Positions 1 to 7,398 of a stretch of 64,000 bases of DNA are shown one piece after another; position 1 is the first letter of the stretch, and each line of letters opens with the position of its first letter. Position numbers and translations under genes: made by a program. The stretch covers positions 62,001 to 126,000 of the forward strand of contig NZ_JAUUTW010000003.1 in NCBI RefSeq assembly GCF_030676415.1, read 5' to 3'. The notes beneath the pieces were generated by a model that was not told the DNA's origin, did no database searches, and worked only from the letters and a program-made list of their open reading frames with translations. This DNA is from Peribacillus frigoritolerans. GTDB taxonomy: Bacteria; Bacillota; Bacilli; Bacillales; DSM-1321.

Positions 1-450
1 TATGTGACCAACCTCTCTGATGATGATGATATCAAGCGGACCATTGCCAACTTCAATCTCGATATGGTGGGAAGCAAGGATGCCGGAGATTTGGTCATTT
101 TGACTAATGATGGAGAAATGAACCTTGTAACCGAGCTGGCCCAGGCATCAAGTACAAGACTTAATGGGGAGCCGACTCCATATGGACAAGGCGGGAGAAG
201 TGACCATGTATCCTTTGCTGAGGCTGGGATTCCCGCCGCTTTATTCATCCACAGTCCATCGGAACCTTGGTATCACACTCCTGATGATACCATTGATAAA
301 ATCTCAAAAGAAAAGCTTCAGGATGTTGCTGAAATTGTCGGCACCGCTGTCTATGACCAAGCTAAAATCGAAGCTAAAAAACCTGATCCAACTCATAAAA
401 AAGGGAAAAAGGTAAAAGTTCCGCATTTATTTGAAAAGGAATTCAGATAA
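1..450 (+). CDS. M28-family metallopeptidase, C-terminal part (cut by window edge)
   Basis: The reading frame is already open at base 1 and ends at TAA 448-450, so only the last ~149 residues are present. The piece carries blocks typical of zinc aminopeptidases of the M28 family (YwaD-like): an NLDMVG segment, GRSDHVSFAEAGIPAALF with the metal-ligand region, and WYHTPDDTIDKIS near the end. The family cleaves N-terminal residues from peptides outside the cell. The lysine-rich tail (KKGKKVKV) is unusual but may only be a surface extension. The start, signal peptide and first metal ligands lie outside the window. A strong hairpin terminator follows, so it is the last gene of its transcript. Confidence 0.85.
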   Translation, partial: YVTNLSDDDDIKRTIANFNLDMVGSKDAGDLVILTNDGEMNLVTELAQASSTRLNGEPTPYGQGGRSDHVSFAEAGIPAALFIHSPSEPWYHTPDDTIDKISKEKLQDVAEIVGTAVYDQAKIEAKKPDPTHKKGKKVKVPHLFEKEFR

Positions 451-475
451 TGCAGTAAAATGAGTATGGAAGTAA

Positions 476-500
476 GAGAGTGCAGACTGCACTCTCTTTT
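476..500 (+). terminator. Rho-independent terminator after the M28 peptidase
   Basis: The arms GAGAGTGCAG and CTGCACTCTC form a tight hairpin followed directly by TTTT. It separates the peptidase from the LXG cluster. Confidence 0.75.
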
Positions 501-695
501 TATGTTTAAAAATGGAAAACGAGGGGTAAAAAGTCTAATCTGAAATTGGTGGGCGTGGGATGAATTCCCTAAATACCTAGCATAAATAGCTTATTTATCC
601 CTATTTAACTCTAAGACTATAATCCTTATAATAAAAATTATGAAAAATATGACAGTCTACATAATGAGAATAGTAGGTTTGAGGTGATTTTTTAA

Positions 696-1121
696 GTGTA
701 TGCAAATTCATTGAGTGAAATTCACTCTGCCCTCTCCAGTAAAATGTCCGATGTGAATGAAAAAATCAATCGCTTGGAGCAGGCAAAAAGACAAATCAAA
801 GAAGAACAGAATGCTTGTCTTGGGGAAATCGCTAAAATTAAAAATCCGGATTTGGCAAAAAGCTGGACGGGAAACCGGGCAGAAGACTTTCAAGATGCCC
901 GCAGTGATGCATACAAGGCAATGTCAACGATCATTCATGATGATTATGACGACTATCAAGAGAAAATCGACGGTAAAATCACACTGCTTAATATAGAGAA
1001 AAAGGCTCTGAGTGCAGCAGGTACGATAGCACATGAAGCGGATGTTCTTTTAGGCAAAGGGGAAGCCGTCATAGATCAATTGGAAAGCAAAATATCATAT
1101 TTAAAAGGGTGGTTGTTTTAA
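696..1121 (+). CDS. DUF5082/YwqH-like LXG-partner protein
   Basis: A predicted all-helical protein of 141 residues, first gene of the LXG toxin operon. The start is a GTG with GAGGTGA eight bases upstream; no ATG is placed as well. A long coiled region (residues ~15-50) is followed by a WTG turn near residues 57-59, resembling WXG100-like hairpins. Small helical proteins of the DUF5082 and DUF5344 families precede LXG toxins in Bacillaceae (as in the B. subtilis ywqHIJK locus) and are known in related systems to act as targeting partners for type VII secretion. The stop codon overlaps the next start by one base (TAATG), implying translational coupling. The family assignment is from context and shape. 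Confidence 0.8.
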   Translation: MYANSLSEIHSALSSKMSDVNEKINRLEQAKRQIKEEQNACLGEIAKIKNPDLAKSWTGNRAEDFQDARSDAYKAMSTIIHDDYDDYQEKIDGKITLLNIEKKALSAAGTIAHEADVLLGKGEAVIDQLESKISYLKGWLF

Positions 1122-1408
1122 TGACGACAATCAAACTGAATCATCCTGCCGTAACGAAGCAAGTCGATCAAGTGAAGACGGCACTTGGTACAGTCACGCT
1201 TGGAAATTTGCCGGCAGGCGAGCTTGGCAACAATAAATTGGAATTCACCTCGAAATGGATCGATCGCGAAACGAATCTGGAGAAGGTCTTTGAGCAATAT
1301 ATCAAAATCGTCCAGAAAAATGTGGAAGATACCCGTGCCAACATTGACTTATTAAAAGAACAGGATGAAGCCATCGCCCATACGTCTTCACATGGGTATC
1401 AGCGATGA
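1121..1408 (+). CDS. DUF5344/YwqI-like LXG-partner protein
   Basis: A 95-residue helical protein beginning MTTIKLNHP. An in-frame GTG lies 12 bases upstream, but the ATG at 1121 has AAGGGTGG at the right distance and couples to the preceding stop. It matches the position and size of the second small partner of LXG toxins (B. subtilis YwqI type), thought to bind the toxin's LXG domain with the preceding protein and present it to the type VII secretion channel. Its last codons overlap the toxin start by four bases (ATGA), so the three genes form one operon. No secretion-core genes are in this window, so the apparatus must be encoded elsewhere. Confidence 0.8.
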   Translation: MTTIKLNHPAVTKQVDQVKTALGTVTLGNLPAGELGNNKLEFTSKWIDRETNLEKVFEQYIKIVQKNVEDTRANIDLLKEQDEAIAHTSSHGYQR

Positions 1409-3531
1409 AGATATATGAAGCCGAGACATTGACGGCCGCAACCAAGTCGCGCGCCAAGCAATATGAAGAACTAAAGAAGGAAGTCACAGCCCTGAAAAAG
1501 GAATTTCAGGGCATCGTCGGCCTGGATGACGAGTTCCAGGGAGCCGGTGCTACCGCCATCAAAAGCTTCTATGAAGCACAAATCGAGGTGGCGGACGCCT
1601 GGATGGAACTATTCACGACCCAGATCAGTTTTTTGGAAGGCATACCGGCCAGTCTGGAAGAAGCGGACCTCTCCGGAAATACGGTGGTCGAGGTCCCCTT
1701 TTTAGATGGGGAAGTCTCAAACGGCATCAACCAAGCGAAGTCGCTTGTCGATCAACAAGCGAACGACCTTCAAAGGATCCTGAACAGCATTGACGATATC
1801 CTGCCTCTTGATATGTTCGACCAAAAGGACTTTAATGAAAAAATCACGCTGGCCGGGCACAGGCTGGATGACACCGTGACAAAGGTCGAGAATGTCGACC
1901 GGCAACTGGTCGAGGAATATGATGTGTCCATCGGGCAGGAAAACGTGGCCGTTGGCCTCTTCCGTGCCTTGCTTGATGCCACCAAGCAGGACGGCAACAT
2001 TTCGCCGATGACATTCAACCAATCGGCATTCAAGAGCAGTGACGTCTATCAAGTAAAGGATGAAGTCGCCGGTCAGATGAAAGACTATCAAACCTTCAAA
2101 AAGGAACAAGCAGAAGCCCGGAAAATCGAACAGGAAATGAAAGAACTCGAAGATCGTCCATGGTACGAAAAAGCCTGGGATACGACAAAAACCTTTACAG
2201 GGGAATTCACGGGATATTATGATTCAATCAGGGCCTCAACCGGAGTCGATCCAGTAACGGGCCGCAAGCTGTCCGATGCCGAACGAATCGCCGCCGGCGC
2301 CATGGCCGCCGCTGGATTCATCCCCGTCGTCGGCTGGGCCGGACGGGCCATCAAAGGCGGCAGCGCCATCTACAAAACGGCCAAAGGACTCAATGCAGCG
2401 AACCACGCGCTCGATGCCTATAAAACGACAAAAGGCTTTAGCCTCCTCCAGAAAACCGAATACGGGATATACGGGCTCCTCGCAGCCAACGGCCTCGGTG
2501 AAGCGGCCACAGGCAAAGACATGTTCGGCAACCAGCTAACCGAGGAACAGCGCCAGAACGGGCTGTTAATGGCACTTGGAATCGGCGGTGTGGCAGGTGC
2601 GGCTAGGTATGTGGATCATTTACAGGCTAAGAATGCACTCTATCAAACTACTGACTTATTAAAGGAAAATAAAGTAGTAAGAAAATATGCTAAGGAAATA
2701 GCGAAACATCCAAATCCTAAACCTGTTGAAGACGTATTAAAGTATGTAATTAGGAAACAAAATTCTATAGGAACTAAGGTAATGCTCGATGGAGAAGTTG
2801 TTGAAAAAGTTTTAAAGGAAGTTAAGCCGAATATCACGATAAGAGAACTGGAAAATTTAAAATGGAGTGTAATAGAGGAAGCTACTTTAAAAAATAAGAC
2901 CAATCTTCAACCTTCACAGAGAGCAAGGTTATGGCAAGGTTCTCATCCTTACTTTGGTATAGATACATATGAGGATATTATTTTGAAAAAAGGCACAATC
3001 TTATTTGCTGGATATCCAAGACCAACTGGTTATTGTTTTACAAAAGAGGTTTTAGACAGTGTAGACGGAGATTCAAAAAAATTATTTCAAGGTGTTCAAG
3101 TTAATCCTAGAGAATTTGATGATGGAACGGGAGATTATAAATTTCAGGTCATTAAATTCGAATTAATGGATGATTTACCATCAGCTAGAGGTATGACAGA
3201 TGCGAATCCTCAATTAGGATCAGGCGGTTTAGAGCAAATATTCACACCGGATTTTGAAGATTTACTTAGGGAAGGAAAAGTAAATCCTGTACTGGACGAT
3301 GTAACTAAACAAAAATTAAGAGGAAATGGAATAGAATTTAATCCAACATTGTTACAACAAAAAGATGAAAGTGGTAAGTACATATACGAAACTATCAGTA
3401 AGACTTTTGTAGAGATAGCAGAGGATCCAAATGTTATCAAATTGAAAAATTATAAATTAACTGAAGAAGAATTGTTAAAGATCAAACAAGCTGTAAAATT
3501 ATTAGAAGAAAGTGGAGGGGGGATTAAGTGA
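1405..3531 (+). CDS. LXG polymorphic toxin with pre-toxin domain and exchanged C-terminal toxin domain
   Basis: A 708-residue multidomain toxin. Residues ~1-200 form a helical LXG domain with GLDDEFQGAGATA near the N-terminus. Residues ~275-330 contain a PT-TG-like pre-toxin segment (PVTGRKLSDAERIAAG, then a glycine/alanine-rich hydrophobic stretch). From about residue 405 the DNA turns abruptly from GC-rich to AT-rich, marking an exchanged C-terminal module. That module (residues ~500-640) has GTILFAGYPRPTGY and, later, LGSGGLEQIFTPDFEDLL. This order recalls the TNT (NAD glycohydrolase) fold, where GT..R.G..G.Y is followed by a glycine-rich GGG.QY loop, but the match is weak and remains inference. 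It is probably exported by a type VII system and neutralised by the overlapping downstream gene. Confidence 0.88.
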   Translation: MKIYEAETLTAATKSRAKQYEELKKEVTALKKEFQGIVGLDDEFQGAGATAIKSFYEAQIEVADAWMELFTTQISFLEGIPASLEEADLSGNTVVEVPFLDGEVSNGINQAKSLVDQQANDLQRILNSIDDILPLDMFDQKDFNEKITLAGHRLDDTVTKVENVDRQLVEEYDVSIGQENVAVGLFRALLDATKQDGNISPMTFNQSAFKSSDVYQVKDEVAGQMKDYQTFKKEQAEARKIEQEMKELEDRPWYEKAWDTTKTFTGEFTGYYDSIRASTGVDPVTGRKLSDAERIAAGAMAAAGFIPVVGWAGRAIKGGSAIYKTAKGLNAANHALDAYKTTKGFSLLQKTEYGIYGLLAANGLGEAATGKDMFGNQLTEEQRQNGLLMALGIGGVAGAARYVDHLQAKNALYQTTDLLKENKVVRKYAKEIAKHPNPKPVEDVLKYVIRKQNSIGTKVMLDGEVVEKVLKEVKPNITIRELENLKWSVIEEATLKNKTNLQPSQRARLWQGSHPYFGIDTYEDIILKKGTILFAGYPRPTGYCFTKEVLDSVDGDSKKLFQGVQVNPREFDDGTGDYKFQVIKFELMDDLPSARGMTDANPQLGSGGLEQIFTPDFEDLLREGKVNPVLDDVTKQKLRGNGIEFNPTLLQQKDESGKYIYETISKTFVEIAEDPNVIKLKNYKLTEEELLKIKQAVKLLEESGGGIK

Positions 3532-3950
3532 TGAGTAATCTTAAAAAGGGAGAGTTAGAAATAGATGGTGTTTTTATTTTTCCTAACTGTAAATTAGTTG
3601 ATATAAAAACAAAAGAATCTTCAAGTAAGTTTAAAGCTATAACCCTCGATAGTCATAATGAATCTTTAAGGTTTTTAAAAGCACCTAAATTAGGTAGTAA
3701 ATATTTTAATGTCCGATTATCATTTAAAAATAATTTAATATGGGGGATTGATCTGAAAGTAAATGATCCATCCATTAACCAATGGGACTATGAAGAAAAA
3801 CTATCTCAGCATGGCGAATGGCTTACAGAGCAAATTGGGTATCCTGAGGGAATATTGTCTGAAAATGTATTTGAATGGGGTAAGATTACTCAATGGTATG
3901 ATCCAAGATCCAGTGATGCAGGAATAAGCATACTTTATTTCCAAAGGTAA
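3531..3950 (+). CDS. Putative immunity protein for the LXG toxin
   Basis: A 139-residue, probably cytoplasmic protein with no signal peptide or membrane segment, not recognised as a named family. The ATG overlaps the toxin stop by one base (TGATG) and follows GGAGGGGGGATT inside the toxin gene, so translation is coupled; a GTG one codon earlier is less well spaced. Base composition is AT-rich like the toxin's C-terminal module, suggesting the two moved together. It contains aromatic-rich segments (NQWDYEEKL, EWGKITQWYDPRS). Immunity function is inferred only from position and coupling; toxin C-terminus and cognate immunity gene are normally adjacent. Confidence 0.65.
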   Translation: MSNLKKGELEIDGVFIFPNCKLVDIKTKESSSKFKAITLDSHNESLRFLKAPKLGSKYFNVRLSFKNNLIWGIDLKVNDPSINQWDYEEKLSQHGEWLTEQIGYPEGILSENVFEWGKITQWYDPRSSDAGISILYFQR

Positions 3951-3951
3951 A

Positions 3952-4164
3952 ATGAAACGAAATGAATATGAAAATAAAATAAAAGAGTTAGGTGTAGATT
4001 TACAAGAACTCAATATCGTTATTGGAAGAAAAACTAATGTACCATTTTCAACAGGTTGTTACTTTGAAGATGGAAATTGGATATTGTATGATGTGGATGA
4101 AAGACAAAATTCTTCAATTATCGAAAAGGGTAACGAGGATCGAATTTTCAAATTTTATATATGA
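3952..4164 (+). CDS. Small immunity-like protein, C-terminus probably frameshifted
   Basis: A 70-residue AT-rich reading frame starting one base after the previous stop. It carries NWILYDVDERQNSS, a pattern (WI.Y..DER) also present in the gene at 4640, so the two are likely members of one small immunity family (Imm59-like by memory, not verified). The frame ends in RIFKFYI at a TGA, but another frame continues from about 4155 with YDNDWENRKVELLEINQLI, which extends the protein as the family would require. A one-base slip in the A/T-rich run near 4150-4160 would explain this. It may be a decaying or alternatively terminated immunity gene. Confidence 0.5.
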   Translation: MKRNEYENKIKELGVDLQELNIVIGRKTNVPFSTGCYFEDGNWILYDVDERQNSSIIEKGNEDRIFKFYI

Positions 4165-4320
4165 TAACGATTGGGAAAATAGGAAAGTAGAATTATTGGA
4201 GATAAACCAGTTGATTTGAAAACCAGACTACTTAACCAAACCACCAAAACCATTGCAAGCTTGGTAACAGAGTTAAGATTATCGAAAATGAAAACCGTAT
4301 TTTGCTAGAATAAAATGAAA

Positions 4321-4352
4321 CCTTGAGTGGCTAAAGCCATTCGAGGTTTTTT
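4321..4352 (+). terminator. Rho-independent terminator after the toxin-immunity operon
   Basis: The arms CCTTGAGTGGC and GCCATTCGAGG pair throughout with two G:U pairs, followed by TTTTTT. Confidence 0.8.
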
Positions 4353-4480
4353 GATGAAATTGACAGTGTAATTTTTGTATGAAAACTATGATAGTAAGCA
4401 GGTAGTTTGGGAATACGAAATGATTTTAAAAATATAGGTGAAGAAATCGGTAAAAAAGAAATCCCTAAACGGATAAGTAA

Positions 4481-4587
4481 GGAGGAATTGCAGAAGGTTT
4501 TGGGTCACCAGGAGGTGGAATACAATATGAACTTCCTTTACCTGTAGAATGCTTGAGGGGTTAGGGATGTTAAAAGAAATTAAGTAA
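4481..4587 (+). pseudogene. Relic of a TNT-type toxin C-terminus
   Basis: The sequence translates to AEGFGSPGGGIQYELPLPVE from 4490 and then, after a one-base frame change near 4550, to MLEGLGMLKEIK ending at TAA 4585-4587. The glycine-rich GGGIQYELP block followed by a short helix is the characteristic end of TNT (tuberculosis necrotizing toxin, NAD glycohydrolase) domains in LXG proteins. No upstream toxin frame is present, so this is an orphan tail left by recombination. The gene just downstream would be its immunity partner. Confidence 0.6.
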
Positions 4588-4639
4588 CCAATTCAAAAAG
4601 ATATTTTTCTATTTATTTAAATTAAAGGAGAATAAACAA

Positions 4640-4882
4640 ATGACACAACAGGAAGCAAAAGAAATAATCGAGCAAGAGAAATTAAAAAGATACAATTGGT
4701 TTAATGAACATCCACAAAGAGAAAATGAGGTAGGAATTAGAGTTGATGGTGATCAATGGATAGTATATGTAACTGATGAAAGGGCTAGTGTGGTTACAGG
4801 TTCTATTACAAAATTCAATAATGAAAGTGATGCTTTAGAAAACTTTATAAAAAGATTAAGATTAGAAAAAATATTGTTTTAG
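4640..4882 (+). CDS. Small Imm59-like immunity protein
   Basis: An 80-residue protein with a good ribosome site (AAAGGAGAATAAACA before ATG). The core QWIVYVTDERAS matches the WI.Y..DER pattern of the frameshifted gene at 3952, and a C-terminal helix (ALENFIKRLRL) follows. It lies directly after the TNT toxin relic, the place where an immunity gene for that toxin is expected. The Imm59 label is from memory of small immunity proteins paired with TNT toxins and was not checked by search. The gene is intact, so the cell may retain resistance to a toxin it no longer makes, as described for orphan immunity genes in polymorphic toxin islands. Confidence 0.55.
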   Translation: MTQQEAKEIIEQEKLKRYNWFNEHPQRENEVGIRVDGDQWIVYVTDERASVVTGSITKFNNESDALENFIKRLRLEKILF

Positions 4883-5072
4883 TCTCATATAATAGGTAAT
4901 TATGTGTTTAAAATGAGGTTACCCAGTGCCGAATAAACCATCTTTCAAACCTAAAACACATAACCCAAGGAACCCGTATTTTTTTTAAAATTGTTTTACC
5001 GCACCTTCAAATGCTTAAAAGTTCGATATTGTATATTGTATGATGTGGTCTGATTACAAAAATTCCTAATTA

Positions 5073-5540
5073 TCAAAAGGGCTTTATGTCGAGTTTTTAC
5101 TTAGACTTTATTATAATAATTCTCCTGAAGATGCAATAAGACAAACAAAAAAACTTTTTGATGAGAATTTTGTTAAAGATCATATATACCAAAAAGAGCT
5201 GAAATCCTATTCAAGAATTTTTGAGGAAGATTTCTTTTCATTACCACAAGAAGAAATTCAGTCAGATGGTTATGTCGTTCATACGTTGTAAGCAGCCATT
5301 TGGTGCTTAGGAAATTCAGATTCGTTTAGCGATGTGGTTTTAAAAGCAGTGAATCTAGGGGATGATACAGATACAGTAGGTGCCATTACAGGGACAATGG
5401 CAGGTATGTACTATAAAATGGTCGACATCCCTAAAGAATGGCTTGAGAAAATCACAAGAAAAGAAGATATTGATGAATTAATCAAGCAATTCCATAGTTT
5501 TTGTGCAGATAAAGCAATTAAAGAAGAGTATGGGGATTGA
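5073..5540 (+). pseudogene. ADP-ribosylglycohydrolase relic with in-frame stop
   Basis: One frame reads through from about 5073 to TGA 5538-5540 with a single internal TAA at 5289-5291. The translation around it is YVVHTL-stop-AAIWCLGNSD, where family members usually have Glu (GAA), so a single G-to-T change explains the stop. Downstream, AVNLGDDTDTVGAITG is the metal-binding signature of ADP-ribosylglycohydrolases (DraG/ARH type), which remove ADP-ribose from proteins. The N-terminal half and start are missing. In other bacteria such enzymes protect against ADP-ribosylating toxins, which fits its place in a toxin-immunity island. The intact 68-residue end beginning at GTG 5334 is unlikely to be active alone. 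Confidence 0.75.
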
Positions 5541-5568
5541 TGTAAATCACCCATATAAATATAACCCC

Positions 5569-5599
5569 CCCCTATAAAAATCCTTTATAGGGGTTTTTT
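5569..5599 (+). terminator. Rho-independent terminator
   Basis: The perfect arms CCCCTATAAA and TTTATAGGGG are followed by TTTTTT. It closes the glycohydrolase relic. Confidence 0.8.
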
Positions 5600-5693
5600 A
5601 TGTCGAGATTCCAGTTTATGCTATGTTAAACGAGAAGCGAAGCAGTTTATTTTTGATGATGGAAAATTAAATAATGAGTGGGAAAATGATAAG

Positions 5694-6074
5694 AAAGGTG
5701 AGTATACGATCTATAATGGGAAAGAGTATAGATTCATATAATCTGATTCAGTGGAAGCTACTGAATTAATTAGTAATGATAAAAATGAAATGGACAATGG
5801 CTTTACTTATTACAAAAATAATATGTACACGAAAATAGTAGGTGTAAATGAAGTTAAAGAATTATATTCTATTAATCCCTATGCTGTATATAAGGGAGAG
5901 ATGTTTCCAGCATCTGAAGAAAGAAAAACTGGAAAAGTATTGTTGGATACAACAAACACTGAACTTGCTAAAAAGATGGGGTTTGAATGAACAGATAAAT
6001 ATATGTACTCCAAATCTGTGGAATGGGATGAAGTGGAGATAATCGAGGAGAGGAAACCTTATTCATTAGATTAA
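5694..6074 (+). pseudogene. Broken copy of the immunity-like gene at 6483
   Basis: A single frame from about 5694 to TAA 6072-6074 aligns along its length with the intact protein encoded at 6483-6866 (KGEYTIYNGKEYRF here, KGKYAMHNGSEYSF there), but it has two internal stops: TAA 5739-5741 and TGA 5988-5990. The second replaces the arginine codon CGG of the intact copy. The last ~190 bases (5887-6079) are nearly identical to 6679-6871. This is a decayed tandem paralogue, not a functional gene. The start is uncertain. Confidence 0.7.
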
Positions 6075-6182
6075 TTCCCTCATTTCAAACACGATTAATA
6101 TTTATCGCACTATACCCTCTAATGAGCTTTGGAACTGTTTTGTTAAGGGTCTTCTTTATAGGCGAGTAGATAGGAAGATGAA

Positions 6183-6458
6183 ATGGATAAGAAAAAGCAG
6201 TTAATCGATCAAATAAAAGTTGTGATAAATAATCTTGAAAATGATTATTATAATGAAATTACAAGGGGCGTGTTACAACTAATATATATAAGATATAAGA
6301 ACGCATTGGATGTAATGGAGAATAATGAAGATATAAGAGAATTAAATATTATTGGTGGAGTAAGGGCCTATATGGATAGTTATAATGACTATCAAAAACT
6401 GTTATTAGGAGAATTACATAAAGCCGAAAAATTAAATAAAGAATTATTGAATACTTGA
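6183..6458 (+). CDS. Hypothetical helical protein in the toxin-immunity island
   Basis: A 91-residue protein, predicted largely helical and charged, with no membrane segment and no recognised family. The ribosome site AGGAAG sits five bases before the ATG. Composition is AT-rich like its neighbours. It lies between the broken and intact copies of an immunity-like gene and is separated from the latter by only 24 bases, so the two are probably co-transcribed. A role as immunity protein or accessory factor is possible but only by location. Confidence 0.55.
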   Translation: MDKKKQLIDQIKVVINNLENDYYNEITRGVLQLIYIRYKNALDVMENNEDIRELNIIGGVRAYMDSYNDYQKLLLGELHKAEKLNKELLNT

Positions 6459-6482
6459 TAAAGTTTGAAAATGGAGGAACCT

Positions 6483-6866
6483 ATGATAAGAAAAGGAAAG
6501 TATGCAATGCATAATGGTAGCGAGTATAGTTTTAGTCTACTGGAAGATAAGTCTATAAGGTTAATAAGTAATAAATATGCTGATCTATCTCAAGGTTTCA
6601 AGCATTTAGATGAAAATATTTATATAAAAAATGTTTCTGTAGAAGAGGTAGATTTATTTAAGATAAATTCAAAGGCAATATATAAGGGTGAGGTGTTTCC
6701 AGCATCTGAAGAAAGAAGAACTGGAAAAGTATTGTTGGATACAACAAACACTGAGCTTGCTAAAAAGATGGGGTTTGAACGGACAGATAAATATATGTAC
6801 TCCAAATCTGTTGAATGGGATGAAGTGGAGATAATCGAGGAGAGGAAACCCTATACATTAGATTAA
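6483..6866 (+). CDS. Immunity-like protein of unknown family (intact copy)
   Basis: A 127-residue soluble protein. The ATG at 6483 (MIRKGKYAMHNG) is chosen because GGAGG lies five bases upstream; an in-frame TTG and ATG before it lack a good site. Residues ~60-120 include YKGEVFPASEERRTGKVLLD and KKMGFERTDKYMYSKSVEWDEV, which are also found in the broken copy upstream. The repeated FPASEER segment and aspartate-rich end suggest a compact beta-rich fold, but no named family is recognised. An immunity role is inferred from duplication, AT-rich composition and neighbourhood. Confidence 0.6.
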   Translation: MIRKGKYAMHNGSEYSFSLLEDKSIRLISNKYADLSQGFKHLDENIYIKNVSVEEVDLFKINSKAIYKGEVFPASEERRTGKVLLDTTNTELAKKMGFERTDKYMYSKSVEWDEVEIIEERKPYTLD

Positions 6867-7010
6867 TTTCCTGATTTAAAGCGCCTACATAAAGTAAAAG
6901 CGATTATTTCTTCAAAAAGTGGGTATTAAGAATTAAGCGGTCTTTCATTTAATATCTAGCACTAAGTTTTCTTTATGTTGAATAAGGAGAATTTGGTGGG
7001 AGGTGATTAA

Positions 7011-7202
7011 ATGAGGAAAGCCTATGGTATAAAAAGTTTGATGATTTACTTTGAATCGGTAAATTATCCAATTAAAGAAGAGGAAATCAATGATCTAATT
7101 TTGAATAAAAAGATCCCCCATCTCAGACCCATCGATAATTTGCTGATTTTTAATTTGGATCATATTGATGGCTGGCTTAGTGATCAGCAATCCAACCCTT
7201 AG
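7011..7202 (+). CDS. Small excisionase/AlpA-like DNA-binding protein candidate
   Basis: A 63-residue protein with an excellent ribosome site (GGGAGGTGATTAA then ATG). The end KKIPHLRPIDNLLIFNLDHIDGWL resembles the wing and second helix of MerR/excisionase-type winged-helix proteins, in which a short beta hairpin (IP..R....L.F) precedes a final helix ending in W. It stands alone at the right edge of the toxin island and is followed by a strong terminator. It could be a leftover excisionase of a mobile element or a small regulator. No integrase was seen nearby. Confidence 0.5.
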   Translation: MRKAYGIKSLMIYFESVNYPIKEEEINDLILNKKIPHLRPIDNLLIFNLDHIDGWLSDQQSNP

Positions 7203-7279
7203 TTAATTGAAGCCTTGCTGTAAGTGGAGCCTTGATTTATATGTGTACCTGTAATCTAAGTCTATTGATAAAAAGGAAA

Positions 7280-7320
7280 AGCTAGCCGAGGTGTTTCATG
7301 AAAACCTTGGCTGGCTTTTT
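7280..7320 (+). terminator. Rho-independent terminator
   Basis: The 13-base arms AGCTAGCCGAGGT and ACCTTGGCTGGCT pair with two wobbles and run into TTTTT. It closes the toxin-island transcript. Confidence 0.8.
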
Positions 7321-7398
7321 GTTTATCTCTTCATTTTCAGAAAAACGAATCAGCACCAGTTGATTTGGTAACGACTGTATACTGCCGTTATGCCTGGA

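Noticed and set aside
1717..2109. 130-codon minus-strand frame inside the LXG toxin gene
   Set aside because: It mirrors the GC-rich toxin codons, has no ribosome site and no recognisable domain.
4022..4219. Separate 65-codon gene overlapping the immunity gene at 3952
   Set aside because: Only its end looks meaningful, as the frameshifted continuation of the 3952 product; the first part is a shadow frame.
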